Positions 48,313 through 57,591 of a stretch of 64,000 nt of DNA are shown in pieces. Source of the DNA: Marivita geojedonensis (GTDB taxonomy: Bacteria; Pseudomonadota; Alphaproteobacteria; Rhodobacterales; Rhodobacteraceae). Location of the stretch: positions 18,621-82,620 of the forward strand of contig NZ_JFKC01000017.1 in assembly GCF_002115805.1 (NCBI RefSeq), read 5' to 3'. Both the position numbers and the translations under genes were made by a program. Each line of letters starts with the position of its first letter. The stretch's first letter is position 1. The notes beneath the pieces are model-generated. The model was not told where the DNA came from and ran no database searches. It saw nothing but the letters and a program-made list of their open reading frames with translations.

Positions 48313-50271
48313 ATGGCCGAAGACCTTCTCTCCGGGCACGAACCGACCGACTACGACGCGTCCTCCATTGAGGTCCTTGAAGGGCTGGAGCCCGTTCGCA
48401 AACGTCCGGGTATGTATATCGGCGGCACCGATGAACGCGCGCTGCATCACCTCGTGGCCGAGGTTCTGGACAACTCCATGGACGAAGCGGTGGCCGGACA
48501 TGCCAACCGGATCGAGGTGGAGCTGCACGAGGATTATGCCGTCACCATCCGCGACAACGGGCGCGGCATCCCGATTGATCCGCACCCCAAGTTTCCGGAC
48601 AAATCCGCGCTCGAGGTGATCCTCTGTACCCTGCACGCGGGCGGCAAGTTCTCGGGCAAGGCCTATGAGACCTCGGGTGGTCTACACGGCGTGGGTGCGT
48701 CGGTTGTGAACGCGCTGTCGGATTCGATGGTGGTTCAGGTGGCCCGCAACAAAGAGCTTTTCGAGCAGCGCTTTTCGCGCGGTATTCCGCTTTCCAAGGT
48801 GGAAAAGGTCGGTGCGGCGCCCAACCGGCGCGGCACAACGGTGACCTTTCATGCGGACGAACAGATCTTCGGCCACCACCGGTTCAAGCCCGCGCGGCTG
48901 TTCAAGATGGTGCGGTCAAAGGCCTATCTCTTTTCGGGTGTGGAGATCCGCTGGAAAACCGCGATCAACGATGGCGAAACCCCGACCGAGGCCACCTTCC
49001 ACTTCCCCGGAGGTCTGGCCGATTACCTGACCGAGACGCTGGGCAGCGCCTCGACCTATGCCGAGCGGCCCTTTGCCGGAACGGTGGAGTTCCGGGAGAA
49101 GTTCAACTCTCCGGGTAAGGTGGAGTGGGCGATCAACTGGACGCCGTCGCGCGACGGGTTCATCCAATCCTACTGTAACACCGTCCCCACCCCCGAAGGC
49201 GGCACGCACGAGGCCGGGTTCTGGGCGGCGATTCTCAAGGGCATCCGCGCCTATGGGGAGTTGTCGAACAACAAGAAGGCCGCGCAGATCACCCGCGACG
49301 ACCTGATCACCGGCGGCTGTGCGCTGGTGTCGTGCTTCATCCGCGAACCGGAATTCGTGGGGCAAACCAAGGACCGTCTTGCGACAACCGAAGCGCAGCG
49401 CATGGTCGAAGGCGCCGTGCGCGACCACTTCGACAACTGGCTGGCGGCGGATACGAAATCCGCAGGGGCGATCCTCGACTTCCTCGTGCTGCGCGCCGAA
49501 GAACGGCTGCGGCGGCGGCAGGAGAAAGAGACCCAGCGCAAGTCAGCGACCAAGAAACTGCGGCTGCCGGGCAAGCTGGTGGATTGTTCGGCCACATCGC
49601 GGGAAGGCACAGAGCTGTTCATCGTCGAGGGAGACTCGGCGGGTGGATCGGCCAAGATGGCGCGGGACCGCAAGACGCAGGCGCTCTTGCCGCTGCGGGG
49701 CAAAATCCTGAACGTGCTGGGCGCGGCGTCCTCCAAACTGGGCACCAATGCCGAGATCAGCGATCTGACACAGGCTTTGGGTGTGGGTCTTGGCACCAAG
49801 TTCAATGTCGACGATCTGCGCTATGACAAGGTCATCATCATGACCGATGCGGACGTCGATGGCGCGCATATCGCATCGCTCCTGATGACGTTCTTCTTCA
49901 CCCAGATGCGCCCGATGATCGACGCCGGGCATCTGTATCTGGCCTGCCCGCCTTTGTACCGGCTCACACAGGGGGCCAAACGGCTCTATGTGGCGGATGA
50001 TGCCGAGAAAGACCTGATGATGCAGAAGGGTCTTGGCGGCAAAGGCAAGATCGACGTCCAGCGCTTCAAGGGTCTGGGCGAGATGGACGCGAAGGATTTG
50101 AAAGAGACCACGATGGACCCGGCGTCACGCAAGCTGATCCGTGTGACCATCGACGAGGACGAACCGGGCGAAACCGGCGATCTGGTGGAACGTCTGATGG
50201 GCAAAAAGCCGGAGCTGCGGTTCCAGTACATCCAGGAGAACGCGCGGTTCGTTGAGGAGTTGGATGTTTGA
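48313..50271 (+). CDS. parE: DNA topoisomerase IV subunit B
   Basis: 652 residues from the ATG at 48313. GHKL ATPase: LDNSMDEA, DNGRGIP, GGLHGVGASVVNA. Toprim: EGDSAGGSAKMARDRKTQALLPLRGKILNV and MTDADVDGAHI. The final part has QRFKGLGEMDAKDL. With ParC it decatenates chromosomes. It lacks the ~170-residue insertion of some GyrB and its size suits ParE. A TTG at 48280 upstream is less likely. Confidence 0.95.
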   Translation: MAEDLLSGHEPTDYDASSIEVLEGLEPVRKRPGMYIGGTDERALHHLVAEVLDNSMDEAVAGHANRIEVELHEDYAVTIRDNGRGIPIDPHPKFPDKSALEVILCTLHAGGKFSGKAYETSGGLHGVGASVVNALSDSMVVQVARNKELFEQRFSRGIPLSKVEKVGAAPNRRGTTVTFHADEQIFGHHRFKPARLFKMVRSKAYLFSGVEIRWKTAINDGETPTEATFHFPGGLADYLTETLGSASTYAERPFAGTVEFREKFNSPGKVEWAINWTPSRDGFIQSYCNTVPTPEGGTHEAGFWAAILKGIRAYGELSNNKKAAQITRDDLITGGCALVSCFIREPEFVGQTKDRLATTEAQRMVEGAVRDHFDNWLAADTKSAGAILDFLVLRAEERLRRRQEKETQRKSATKKLRLPGKLVDCSATSREGTELFIVEGDSAGGSAKMARDRKTQALLPLRGKILNVLGAASSKLGTNAEISDLTQALGVGLGTKFNVDDLRYDKVIIMTDADVDGAHIASLLMTFFFTQMRPMIDAGHLYLACPPLYRLTQGAKRLYVADDAEKDLMMQKGLGGKGKIDVQRFKGLGEMDAKDLKETTMDPASRKLIRVTIDEDEPGETGDLVERLMGKKPELRFQYIQENARFVEELDV

Positions 50272-50289
50272 ATTTTTTGGAATGCCGGC

Positions 50290-50664
50290 ATGCCGATTGA
50301 TGAAGACGAAGACGTAGAGATATCATTTCCAATCACTTTCGCCGTTCTTGGAACGCCCGTCTCACTTCAAGCGTCGGCACAGTCACGCGAGGACTGGAAA
50401 CAGCGGGTTCGCGAAGCCTCGAGAACTGTTGTCGCTGAACATTGCTGGGCAAGCGAAGAACAAGTGAGCCTAACGATTTACGATTTCCCAACCGACGCAA
50501 CGGGCGGGGATATAGATAACATAATAAAGCCAATTCAAGACGCTATGCATCCGCAGATCGTCCAAGATGACGAGCAAATCTCGAGGGTTGTAGCCCAACG
50601 CTTCACACCCCACGAGGGGGAAAATTTGCAGAGTACCCAGATTTGGTTGCCGAGGCGATGGTGA
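50290..50664 (+). CDS. RusA-family Holliday junction resolvase
   Basis: 124 residues, close to E. coli RusA (120). The catalytic pattern is intact: GGDIDNIIKPIQDAM (Asp74, Asp76, Lys80) and QDDEQIS (Asp93/94), matching E. coli Asp70, Asp72, Lys76 and Asp91. RusA is usually a prophage-encoded endonuclease cutting four-way junctions. Here no phage gene adjoins. Codon and base composition are more AT-rich than parE. It lies 18 bases after parE and 55 before the HEPN-type gene, so the two may form a module. Confidence 0.8.
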   Translation: MPIDEDEDVEISFPITFAVLGTPVSLQASAQSREDWKQRVREASRTVVAEHCWASEEQVSLTIYDFPTDATGGDIDNIIKPIQDAMHPQIVQDDEQISRVVAQRFTPHEGENLQSTQIWLPRRW

Positions 50665-50719
50665 ACAACACTCCATTTGTCTTTATACGGCTTTCCAACG
50701 ACCCATTGGGAGAAGCGCA

Positions 50720-51376
50720 ATGAGCCAATCTATCAGCGAATATGAGGCTGCTCGTGAACTTGCTCGAAAGTACGAGCTTGACGGTTACACGGCCGAATTG
50801 GAACCGAAGAACATTCCAGGCGCAGATTTTTTGGGATCATATCGCCCTGATTTACTGTTGGAGCGCGACGGACAGAAAATCATTGTTGAGATTAAGCGAC
50901 GCCACAGACCCGAGCTATCAAAGCACATTGAAGCGCTCAAAAATAAGATTGAACAGCAACCAGGGTGGAAATTCTTATTGGTGTATCTTGACTCGGATCG
51001 TGCTCTAGCAGGGCTCAAATCAGTTCCGTACCCATCAATTCGTTCGTTGCTCAATGAAGCAGAGGCGGCATTTGACACGGGTTCCAAGAGAGCCGCCTTC
51101 TTGTCGCTATGGGCCGGATTTGAAGCGGCAGCACGCAGAATTAATCCAGAAGCTTTTTCCAAACCGCAATCACCGGGCAGGATTATCACCGTCTTGGCCG
51201 AGAATGGGACTTTTTGGCCAGATGACGCTGACGAACTGAGAAGGCTCGCTGCTAAACGCAATAGTCTAATACACGGGGAACTGGACGTAGAAATCTCAGA
51301 TGAAGACTACGCGTCTTTGATGGCGCATGTTGAGACACTTGCGGAAGAGCGATCTCCACCAGAAAAATCGATATGA
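50720..51376 (+). CDS. PD-(D/E)XK nuclease-HEPN fusion, putative defence protein
   Basis: 218 residues from the ATG at 50720, with GGGAGAAGCGC upstream. N-terminal part (about 1-100): a PD-(D/E)XK nuclease-like motif, Asp44 in RPDLLL and Glu57-x-Lys59 in VEIKRR, like AHJR-type resolvase folds. C-terminal part (about 110-210): helical with RNSLIH (Arg180 to His185), the R-x4-H motif of HEPN RNases. This pairing is typical of anti-phage or toxin-like systems, but no assay or named system is implied. AT-rich codon use differs from neighbours. Located after RusA. Confidence 0.7.
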   Translation: MSQSISEYEAARELARKYELDGYTAELEPKNIPGADFLGSYRPDLLLERDGQKIIVEIKRRHRPELSKHIEALKNKIEQQPGWKFLLVYLDSDRALAGLKSVPYPSIRSLLNEAEAAFDTGSKRAAFLSLWAGFEAAARRINPEAFSKPQSPGRIITVLAENGTFWPDDADELRRLAAKRNSLIHGELDVEISDEDYASLMAHVETLAEERSPPEKSI

Positions 51377-51440
51377 GGCGGTCTCGCACAGTAATCAATA
51401 ATTGTTTCCATGCGTAAAATCATCAACCCGATGAAGCGCC

Positions 51441-51595
51441 ATCGCCAGACCGCGGGGTGGCGTCCTAGCGTCGAACGGCGCGTTTTATAGTGGCCAAATC
51501 CGAACGAAATATGAGCGTTGCGCATACGGTTGCCCATCGCCAGCCCGGGGGGCGGTCTGGCGATGGCGCGGGCACCTTCGGTGCTATTCCGCGCC
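51441..51595. repeat. Dispersed intergenic repeat, copy 2
   Basis: About 155 bases matching 40272-40428 in the same orientation. Perfect inverted words ATCGCCAGACCGC (51441-51453) and GCGGTCTGGCGAT (51552-51564) bound a ~98-base inner part, and GCACC-TTC-GGTGC follows. It lies just downstream of the PD-(D/E)XK-HEPN gene. Confidence 0.8.
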
Positions 51596-51599
51596 GGGT

Positions 51600-52202
51600 G
51601 CAATGTTCGTTGAGAAAACCGTAAGCGCCCGACCCTGGGTGGGCGCACGCAGCCTCTGAACAATGCGAGGCAGCGTCACACGCGTGACAGTGGTTCTGAG
51701 CAAACGACACGCCAATGCGCCCTCCCGGGGGGAGGGTCGGGCGCGGCCCGTCCTTCGGACGGGCTGGGTCGCTCGAACCGTGTTTTCCATTCATATGTCG
51801 GGGCATCGCCCCATTTCCAAAAAGAGGTGACGTCACCTGAGTTGGGTGGACATCCTCTCCCCCGTGCAGAGCCTGTGAGGCTCCGAACCTGTACCCCGAA
51901 GGGCCTGTTGAGACGCGTCTCTCATGGTCTGAACGCACATAAAGCGTCCGTAGAGAGAGGGTAGTCGCCTGGGGTGTTCCGCCAAAAGACGGAACGGGTC
52001 TCGGATCCGATGGGCGGGAGGTATCGGGCGGATGGGTTGAGAGCGCGGAAACGCACCGTGCGGTGCTGCGCCCTGCCCTTACGCCGGCCATCCACAGTGG
52101 GCGGCGATCCGGCCCTCCGCCGGACAGTGCGGCTTTGACAGGTCCGAGAACCTGTGCCACGCTTTTTGGCATTGGTTCAGGAATAGTCCCAAGGCTGCGG
52201 CA
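51600..52202. other. Hairpin-dense non-coding stretch, possible structured RNA
   Basis: No convincing gene in about 600 bases, but at least ten clean stem-loops or palindromes: 51625-51646, 51675-51688, 51720-51736, 51746-51764 (GCCCGTCC-TTC-GGACGGGC), 51800-51812, 51825-51838 (AGGTGAC-GTCACCT), 51869-51883, 51910-51921 (GAGACG-CGTCTC), 51976-51995 (GTTCCG...CGGAAC), 52053-52066, 52108-52124 and 52138-52155 (ACAGGT-CCGAGA-ACCTGT). This density is unusual. It may be a long structured RNA, a remnant mobile element, or a leader of the gene at 52203. No known RNA family was recognised; RNase P, tmRNA and 6S signatures were looked for without success. Confidence 0.4.
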
Positions 52203-52664
52203 ATGTTCAAAGTCAATCTGGCAGCGTTCTACTCTGTCTGCGGAATAGTCCCGCCAAACGTGGAACCCACGGCCGACGAGTCAGGTGTGATCGAAGTCAA
52301 GGATGGCACGGATTTCGCCAATCTGTGCCGGCGCAGCGGTGTCCCGTCGGGCGCGAATGTCTCGCTGACCTTTCCGGATGTGTGTTTCGTACCACCGCCC
52401 CCCGGAGGCCCTGTACCGATCCCCTACCCGGCCGCCGCGCTGGACAGTTTCAACTCCGAAGTCCGCAAAGGCGGGTTCCCGAAGATCAAGATCCGCGATG
52501 CAGGCAATGCCTCTGTGATCCGAACATCCACGGGTGACGAACCCGGCACCCGGAAAGGGATCGTGAGTTCGCAGAACGTCGGCATGACCCCGTACACGGC
52601 GTACTCGTTTGACGTTAAGTACGAGGGAGCGCCGATCATCGTGACACCCCCGTCGTTCCGGTAA
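52203..52664 (+). CDS. Orphan DUF4150 PAAR-like protein
   Basis: 153 residues from the ATG at 52203. The core FPDVCFVPPPPGGPVPIPYP and later IRTSTGDEPGTRKGIVSSQNVG resemble DUF4150/PAAR-like proteins, which cap type VI secretion spikes and carry effectors. Here no VgrG, effector or T6SS gene adjoins. An 11-base word GGAATAGTCCC occurs at 52180-52190 just before the start and again at 52242-52252 inside it. It is convergent with rplQ. Confidence 0.65.
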   Translation: MFKVNLAAFYSVCGIVPPNVEPTADESGVIEVKDGTDFANLCRRSGVPSGANVSLTFPDVCFVPPPPGGPVPIPYPAAALDSFNSEVRKGGFPKIKIRDAGNASVIRTSTGDEPGTRKGIVSSQNVGMTPYTAYSFDVKYEGAPIIVTPPSFR

Positions 52665-52680
52665 GGGATGGCTGAGCTGC

Positions 52681-52711
52681 AAAAGAAAAGCCCCGCCACA
52701 TGGGCGGGGCT
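52681..52711 (-). terminator. Rho-independent terminator of the alpha operon
   Basis: AGCCCCGCC (52689-52697) pairs with GGCGGGGCT (52703-52711), and on the minus strand the hairpin is followed by TTTTCTTTT. It lies 26 bases after the rplQ stop and ends the rpsM-rpsK-rpoA-rplQ unit. Confidence 0.88.
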
Positions 52712-52736
52712 GTGATCGTCCCTTGCGGGCGCGATC

Positions 52737-53159
52737 TTATTCTTCGTCAGCTGCTTCCAGCTCTTCCAGGCGGGCCTTGTCGGCTGCGCCTTTTGCGTCG
52801 ACGTCACGGTCGACGAATTCGATGATCGCCATCGGTGCCATGTCGCCATAGCGGAAGCCGGCCTTCAGGATGCGGACATAGCCGCCCTGACGCTCGGCGT
52901 AGCGCGGGCCGAGAACGTCGAACAGCTTGGCAACGTCCTTGTCTTCCTTCAGCTGTGCAGCTGCCTGACGGCGGGCGTGCAGGTCACCGCGCTTGCCCAG
53001 CGTGATCAGCTTTTCAACGATCGGGCGCAGTTCCTTGGCTTTCGGCAGGGTGGTCTTGATCTGCTCATGTTCGATGAGCGAGCCAGCCATGTTGGCAAAG
53101 AGCGCCTTGCGGTGCTCGTGGGTGCGGTTCAGGCGGCGGTAGCCTCGTGCGTGACGCAT
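52737..53159 (-). CDS. rplQ: 50S ribosomal protein L17
   Basis: 140 residues: [29 protein letters not shown] at the start is the L17 signature, followed by [22 protein letters not shown]. The C-terminal tail is extended and acidic (EELEAADEE). It follows rpoA and ends at a strong terminator, the last gene of the alpha operon. Confidence 0.98.
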   Translation of the reverse strand: MRHARGYRRLNRTHEHRKALFANMAGSLIEHEQIKTTLPKAKELRPIVEKLITLGKRGDLHARRQAAAQLKEDKDVAKLFDVLGPRYAERQGGYVRILKAGFRYGDMAPMAIIEFVDRDVDAKGAADKARLEELEAADEE

Positions 53160-53251
53160 GTGTCTTACTCCAATAGTTGCCCTCTACGGGCGTTTTTGCT
53201 TTGTCCGGCCACCGATGCGTGTCAGCGGCTCTCCTTGGGGCGGATGCCCGG

Positions 53252-53277
53252 TTGGGTGAGGGGTGCCCCTCACCCAA
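53252..53277 (-). other. Perfect hairpin between rpoA and rplQ
   Basis: TTGGGTGAGGGG (53252-53263) and CCCCTCACCCAA (53266-53277) pair perfectly, 6 bases after the rpoA stop. No T-run on the minus strand. It may set the relative amount of RpoA and L17 by stabilising or partly ending the transcript. Confidence 0.55.
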
Positions 53278-53282
53278 ATTTC

Positions 53283-54299
53283 TTAAAAGTTGTCTTCCAG
53301 CTTTTTCGCCAGGTCTTCGATGTTGTCTGGCGGCCAGTCCTCGACATCCATGCCAAGGTGCAGACCCATGCCGGACAGCACTTCCTTGATCTCGTTCAGC
53401 GACTTGCGGCCGAAGTTCGGGGTGCGGAGCATCTCGGCTTCGGTTTTCTGGATCAGGTCGCCGATATAGACGATGTTGTCGTTCTTCAGGCAGTTTGCCG
53501 AGCGCACGGACAGTTCCAGTTCGTCCACCTTCTTGAGCAGAAGCGGGTTGAACTCGAGACCGTCGTCCTCGTCCTGCTGACGTGCGGATTCCGGTTCGTC
53601 GAAGTTGACGAAGATCGACAGCTGATCCTGAAGGATGCGCGCGGCATAGGCCACGGCGTCTTCCGGCGTGACGGAGCCGTCGGTTTCGACCTTCATTGTC
53701 AGCTTGTCATAGTCCAGCACCTGGCCCTCACGGGTGGGCTGCACGTCGTAAGCGACTTTCTTGACCGGGGAATAGATCGCATCGATCGGCATCAGGCCGA
53801 TGGGTGCATCTTCCGGCTTGTTCTTGTCGGCGGACACGTAGCCCTTGCCGGTGTTGACCGTCAGTTCCATGTAGAGGTCCGCACCTTCGTCGAGGTGGCA
53901 GATCACGTGGTCACGGTTCAGCACTTCGATGCCGTTGGTTTCCGAGATGTCACCGGCGGTGACAACGCCCGGACCCTTGGCGTTGATGGAAACGCGCTTG
54001 GGGCCTTCGACTTCCATACGGAGCGACACACCCTTGAGGTTCAGCACGATATCGGTGACGTCTTCGCGCACACCGGCAACGCTGGAGAACTCGTGCAGCA
54101 CGTTGTCGATCTGCACGGAGGTAATTGCCGCGCCCTGCAGCGACGACAGAAGCACGCGGCGCAGCGCGTTGCCGAGGGTCAGACCAAAGCCCCGCTCCAG
54201 CGGTTCGGCAACCACGGTCGCCACGCGCGACGGATCGGCGCCCGGCTTGACCTCAAGCTGCGTCGGCTTGATCAATTCTGCCCAGTTCTTGTGGATCAT
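53283..54299 (-). CDS. rpoA: RNA polymerase alpha subunit
   Basis: 338 residues from the ATG at 54299, with TGGAGGGACGC upstream. N-terminal dimerisation domain ([28 protein letters not shown]) and C-terminal domain with [47 protein letters not shown]. It assembles the polymerase and contacts promoter elements and activators. Standard location between rpsK and rplQ. Confidence 0.98.
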   Translation of the reverse strand: MIHKNWAELIKPTQLEVKPGADPSRVATVVAEPLERGFGLTLGNALRRVLLSSLQGAAITSVQIDNVLHEFSSVAGVREDVTDIVLNLKGVSLRMEVEGPKRVSINAKGPGVVTAGDISETNGIEVLNRDHVICHLDEGADLYMELTVNTGKGYVSADKNKPEDAPIGLMPIDAIYSPVKKVAYDVQPTREGQVLDYDKLTMKVETDGSVTPEDAVAYAARILQDQLSIFVNFDEPESARQQDEDDGLEFNPLLLKKVDELELSVRSANCLKNDNIVYIGDLIQKTEAEMLRTPNFGRKSLNEIKEVLSGMGLHLGMDVEDWPPDNIEDLAKKLEDNF

Positions 54300-54367
54300 G
54301 CGTCCCTCCATACTTGTCTCTGCCCCATGTCCGAAAGGCAGTGACGCCCGAGGTTAAAATGACGAAA

Positions 54368-54397
54368 GCATGCCCCCACCTCACGGTGGGGCCATGC
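54368..54397 (-). other. Hairpin between rpsK and rpoA
   Basis: CCCCACC (54374-54380) and GGTGGGG (54385-54391) with loop TCAC, extended by GCATG/CATGC (54368-54372, 54393-54397), a twelve-pair stem with one mismatch. It lies 18 bases after the rpsK stop and is likely an intercistronic control or stability element. Confidence 0.5.
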
Positions 54398-54414
54398 CAG
54401 AATAGTGTGGTCGA

Positions 54415-54807
54415 TCAGACGCGACGACGCTTCGGCGGGCGGCAGCCGTTGTGTGCGATCGGGGTCACGTCACGGATCGACGTGATGTTGAACCCGATGG
54501 CCGCCAGAGCGCGGAGCGCCGATTCACGACCCGAACCGGGGCCCTGAACTTCGACTTCGAGCGTCTTGACGCCATGTTCCTGTGCCTTGCGGCCCGCATC
54601 TTCGGCAGCCAGCTGAGCTGCGTAGGGTGTGGATTTCCGCGAGCCTTTGAAGCCCATGGTGCCAGCGGACGACCAGGAGATCGCGTTGCCCTGCACGTCG
54701 GAGATCAGGATCTTGGTGTTGTTGAAGCTGGAGTTCACATGTGCGACGCCAGCTGCGATGTTCTTGGAGACCTTTTTCTTGCCTCCGCGACGGGTATCAC
54801 GTGCCAT
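54415..54807 (-). CDS. rpsK: 30S ribosomal protein S11
   Basis: 130 residues with [28 protein letters not shown] and the C-terminal S11 pattern [19 protein letters not shown]11 lies in the platform of the small subunit. It is 15 bases after rpsM. Confidence 0.98.
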   Translation of the reverse strand: MARDTRRGGKKKVSKNIAAGVAHVNSSFNNTKILISDVQGNAISWSSAGTMGFKGSRKSTPYAAQLAAEDAGRKAQEHGVKTLEVEVQGPGSGRESALRALAAIGFNITSIRDVTPIAHNGCRPPKRRRV

Positions 54808-54822
54808 ATCGGTAGACCTCCC

Positions 54823-55191
54823 TTACTTCTTCTTGCCGGCGATCGGCTTCGCGGGGCCCTTACGGGTGCGCGCGTTGGTGTGGGTCCGCTGGCCGCGGAC
54901 GGGGAGGTTGCGGCGATGACGCAGGCCACGGTAGCAGCCAAGGTCCATCAGACGCTTGATGTTCATCTGCACTTCGCGACGCAGGTCACCTTCAACGGTG
55001 TAGTTCGCGTCGATGTGCTCACGAATGGCGAGCACTTCGGCATCGCTCAGTTCGTTAACCCGGCGGGTTGCGTCGATATTGACCGCTTCGCAAATGGCTT
55101 TTGCGGAGGTATGGCCGATACCGGTGATGTAGGTGAGGGCGATCGGAACACGCTTCCCTGTGGGAATGTTCACGCCAGCAATACGTGCCAC
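54823..55191 (-). CDS. rpsM: 30S ribosomal protein S13
   Basis: 122 residues from a GTG start at 55191 with GGAAGTCAT upstream. The typical N-terminus [14 protein letters not shown] and the C-terminal [26 protein letters not shown] are diagnostic. It heads the alpha operon here and follows a promoter-like pair of boxes rather than adk directly. Confidence 0.98.
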   Translation of the reverse strand: MARIAGVNIPTGKRVPIALTYITGIGHTSAKAICEAVNIDATRRVNELSDAEVLAIREHIDANYTVEGDLRREVQMNIKRLMDLGCYRGLRHRRNLPVRGQRTHTNARTRKGPAKPIAGKKK

Positions 55192-55347
55192 GTATGACTT
55201 CCTTTTCGTTGCGGGTCCGTAGCGCCAGACCCTTTTTTCACAACATAAGGCCCGTCGGTTTTACCCTTGGGGCCTTGAGCTGATCAGGTGATCCGCAGAC
55301 GGGCGCGACCCGAGCTGCGACGGTGATTCTCGGTTAAGAGATGGCGG

Positions 55348-55376
55348 TAGATAGGAGTGTTTGACTCCGGCGTCAA
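55348..55376 (-). promoter_or_regulatory. Candidate alpha-operon promoter
   Basis: On the minus strand TTGACG (55371-55376) and TATCTA (55348-55353) are 17 bases apart, with the start expected near 55340, about 150 bases before rpsM. The long leader could allow S4-type autoregulation. Of the candidate promoters listed in this window it is one of the better matches. Confidence 0.6.
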
Positions 55377-55484
55377 CCCTCGTCTCGATGCCTGTTCCTG
55401 CGTATCAGGGAACGCTTGGATCATCCCCGACAAAAGCGGCTGGCCCGTAGGAGCAAGGGCGTTCGAGCGCCCTCGCCGCTCAGG

Positions 55485-56126
55485 TTATCCCAGCACCTTG
55501 GCGATGTCCGCTTTCACGGCGGCCATTTCGCCCAGACCGTCCACCGAGGACAGTTGACCCTTGGCGTAATAGTAGCCGATCAGTGGCGAGGTTTTCTTGT
55601 AATACTCCATCAGACGCTGCTTGAGGCTTTCCTCGTTGTCGTCCGCGCGGCGCTTGAATTCGGTGCCGCCGCAGTTGGAGCATTTGCCGTCTGCCGGGAT
55701 CGGTTTGGTGTTGTCGTTGTAGACCTCACCACAGGACCCGCAGGTGGAGCGCGCCGTGATGCGGGCGACAAGCGCATTGTCGTCGACCTGCATTTCGATC
55801 ACGGCATCGAGGGTCTCACCCTCTTCGGCCAGCAACTCGCCCAGAGCATCCGCCTGGGCCAGAGTGCGCGGGAAGCCGTCAAAGATGAAGCCGCCCTTCT
55901 TGTCGCCTTTGAGCTTTTCCCGGATCAGGCCGATCACGATCTCATCCGTGACAAGCTCGCCGCGGGCCATCACGTCGGCGACGATCTTGCCCATCTCGGT
56001 GCCGCTGTCCTTGGCCTCGCGCAGCATATCGCCGGTCGAGAGCTGGATCATGTCGCGCTCGTCACAGAGGAACCGCGCCTGTGTGCCTTTGCCCGCACCC
56101 GGCGGGCCCAAGAGGATAATATTCAT
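55485..56126 (-). CDS. adk: Adenylate kinase
   Basis: 213 residues. P-loop [15 protein letters not shown] at the start, [14 protein letters not shown], and a LID with four Cys (CGSCGEVY and CSNCGG) that would bind zinc. Adk equilibrates AMP, ADP and ATP. Its start overlaps the secY stop (ATGA). The adk-rpsM gap is 293 bases and holds a promoter. Confidence 0.97.
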   Translation of the reverse strand: MNIILLGPPGAGKGTQARFLCDERDMIQLSTGDMLREAKDSGTEMGKIVADVMARGELVTDEIVIGLIREKLKGDKKGGFIFDGFPRTLAQADALGELLAEEGETLDAVIEMQVDDNALVARITARSTCGSCGEVYNDNTKPIPADGKCSNCGGTEFKRRADDNEESLKQRLMEYYKKTSPLIGYYYAKGQLSSVDGLGEMAAVKADIAKVLG

Positions 56127-57487
56127 CGGCGTGCCGGGCTCCGTCTTTTGGATTTGGACTTACCCTTGCCGCGCAGCTGCGACTTTTGAATAAGACCTTC
56201 GTATTGATGAGCCAGAAGATGGCTTTGGACCTGCTGGATCGTATCCATCGTCACCGACACCACGATCAGCACGGATGTGCCGCCGAAGTAGAAGGGAATG
56301 GCGAACTGGCCACGCAGAATTTCCGGCAACAGGCAGACCGCGGTCAGGTAGGCAGAGCCCAGAACCAGTACGCGGTTGACCACGTATTCGAGGTATTCGG
56401 CGGTCTTCTTGCCCGGACGGATCCCTGGGACAAAGCCGTTCTGGTTCTTCAGGTTGTCGGCAACGTCATCGACCTTGAACGAAACGTTGAAGGTGTAGAA
56501 GTAGGCGAAGAACACGATCATCGCCCCGAAGAACAGCAGGTAAAGCGGCTGACCCGGCCCGAAATAGGCAAGGATCGTCGACATGACCGGGCCGGTCTGC
56601 TGACCGCTGAAGGTGCTGATCGTCGTCGGCAGCAGCAGCAGCGAGCTGGCGAAGATGGCCGGGATCACGCCCGACGGGTTGACCTTGACCGGCAGGTGGC
56701 TGTTCTGCGCTTCTGCGATCTTCATGCCCATCTGGCGGCGGGGATACTGAATCGTGATCTTTCGGAGCGCCCGCTCCATGAACACGACGAACATGATCAC
56801 CGCGATGACCATGAGGATCACCCCCACGATCACAGCCGGGCTGATGGCACCCGAACGGCCCGAGGCAAAGAACTGCGCCAGAGCGGCGGGGACTTCGGCG
56901 ATGATGCCGACAAAGATGATGAGCGAGATACCGTTGCCGACGCCGCGCGCGGTGATCTGTTCCCCGAGCCACATCAGGAACATTGTGCCACCCACGAGGG
57001 TGATCACGCAGGAGGCGCGGAAGAACCAGCCCGGATCGGTGACGAGATCGCCCGCCTCAAGACTAACGGCAAGGCCATAGGCCTGGAACGTCGCCAGGAA
57101 CACCGTGCCATAGCGGGTGTATTGCGCGATCTTCTTGCGGCCCGCCTCGCCCTCTTTCTTCAGCTGTTCGAGGGACGGCACCATGGACGTCAGAAGCTGA
57201 ACGATGATCGAGGCCGAGATGTAGGGCATGATGCCGAGGGCAAAGATCCCCATGCGGCCAAGAGCACCGCCGGTGAACATCGTCAGGATGCCGCCGATCC
57301 CCTGCTGCGCCTGCTCCATGAATTCGCGCAGGGCAATGCCGTCGATCCCCGGAACGGGAATGAAGGTGCCGATGCGGTAAACGATCAGAAGGCCAAGCGT
57401 GAAGAAAATCCGGTTGCGCAAATCGGTCGCTTTGCCGAGCGCAGCCCAGCTTGTATTCGCGGCCATTTGTTCTGCTGCTGATACCAT
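56123..57487 (-). CDS. secY: SecY translocon subunit
   Basis: 454 residues from the ATG at 57487. Ten transmembrane helices and the SecY text [45 protein letters not shown] and [20 protein letters not shown]. It forms the protein-conducting channel. The tail ends in a basic stretch ([16 protein letters not shown]). It overlaps adk. Confidence 0.98.
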   Translation of the reverse strand: MVSAAEQMAANTSWAALGKATDLRNRIFFTLGLLIVYRIGTFIPVPGIDGIALREFMEQAQQGIGGILTMFTGGALGRMGIFALGIMPYISASIIVQLLTSMVPSLEQLKKEGEAGRKKIAQYTRYGTVFLATFQAYGLAVSLEAGDLVTDPGWFFRASCVITLVGGTMFLMWLGEQITARGVGNGISLIIFVGIIAEVPAALAQFFASGRSGAISPAVIVGVILMVIAVIMFVVFMERALRKITIQYPRRQMGMKIAEAQNSHLPVKVNPSGVIPAIFASSLLLLPTTISTFSGQQTGPVMSTILAYFGPGQPLYLLFFGAMIVFFAYFYTFNVSFKVDDVADNLKNQNGFVPGIRPGKKTAEYLEYVVNRVLVLGSAYLTAVCLLPEILRGQFAIPFYFGGTSVLIVVSVTMDTIQQVQSHLLAHQYEGLIQKSQLRGKGKSKSKRRSPARR

Positions 57488-57506
57488 GCGGGTCTCTTTT
57501 ATGATG

Positions 57507-57582
57507 AACGCCGCCATGAGCGGTCCGGCTCAGGCGGCGTTTGGAAAGCTCTGGGGGCTATGTAAGCGGCGTTGAAGCCGCT
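57507..57582 (-). other. Two hairpins between rplO and secY
   Basis: AACGCCGCC (57507-57515) pairs with GGCGGCGTT (57533-57541) around GAGC-GGTCCG-GCTC, and AGCGGC (57565-57570) pairs with GCCGCT (57577-57582). Together they fill most of the 104-base rplO-secY spacer, unusual inside a ribosomal operon and possibly a control of secY. Confidence 0.5.
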
Positions 57583-57591
57583 CACAACCTC

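Noticed and set aside
51465..52172. A 235-codon minus-strand open frame across the repeat and the hairpin region
   Set aside because: It runs through the dispersed repeat, has no ribosome site, and is rich in Pro, Arg and Gly as expected from random high-GC sequence. It may recur with the repeat, but there is no support for a protein.
51955..52200. Possible 6S RNA (CTGGGGTGTTCC-like start and a GGTCCGAGAACC match)
   Set aside because: Some words resemble 6S RNA, but a convincing closing stem and central bubble of normal size could not be drawn; kept only as part of the structured region.
55456..55473. Hairpin AGGGCG-TTCGAG-CGCCCT after adk as terminator
   Set aside because: The stem is only six pairs and no T-run follows on the minus strand. 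A promoter lies further on, so an adk terminator is possible but not supported.
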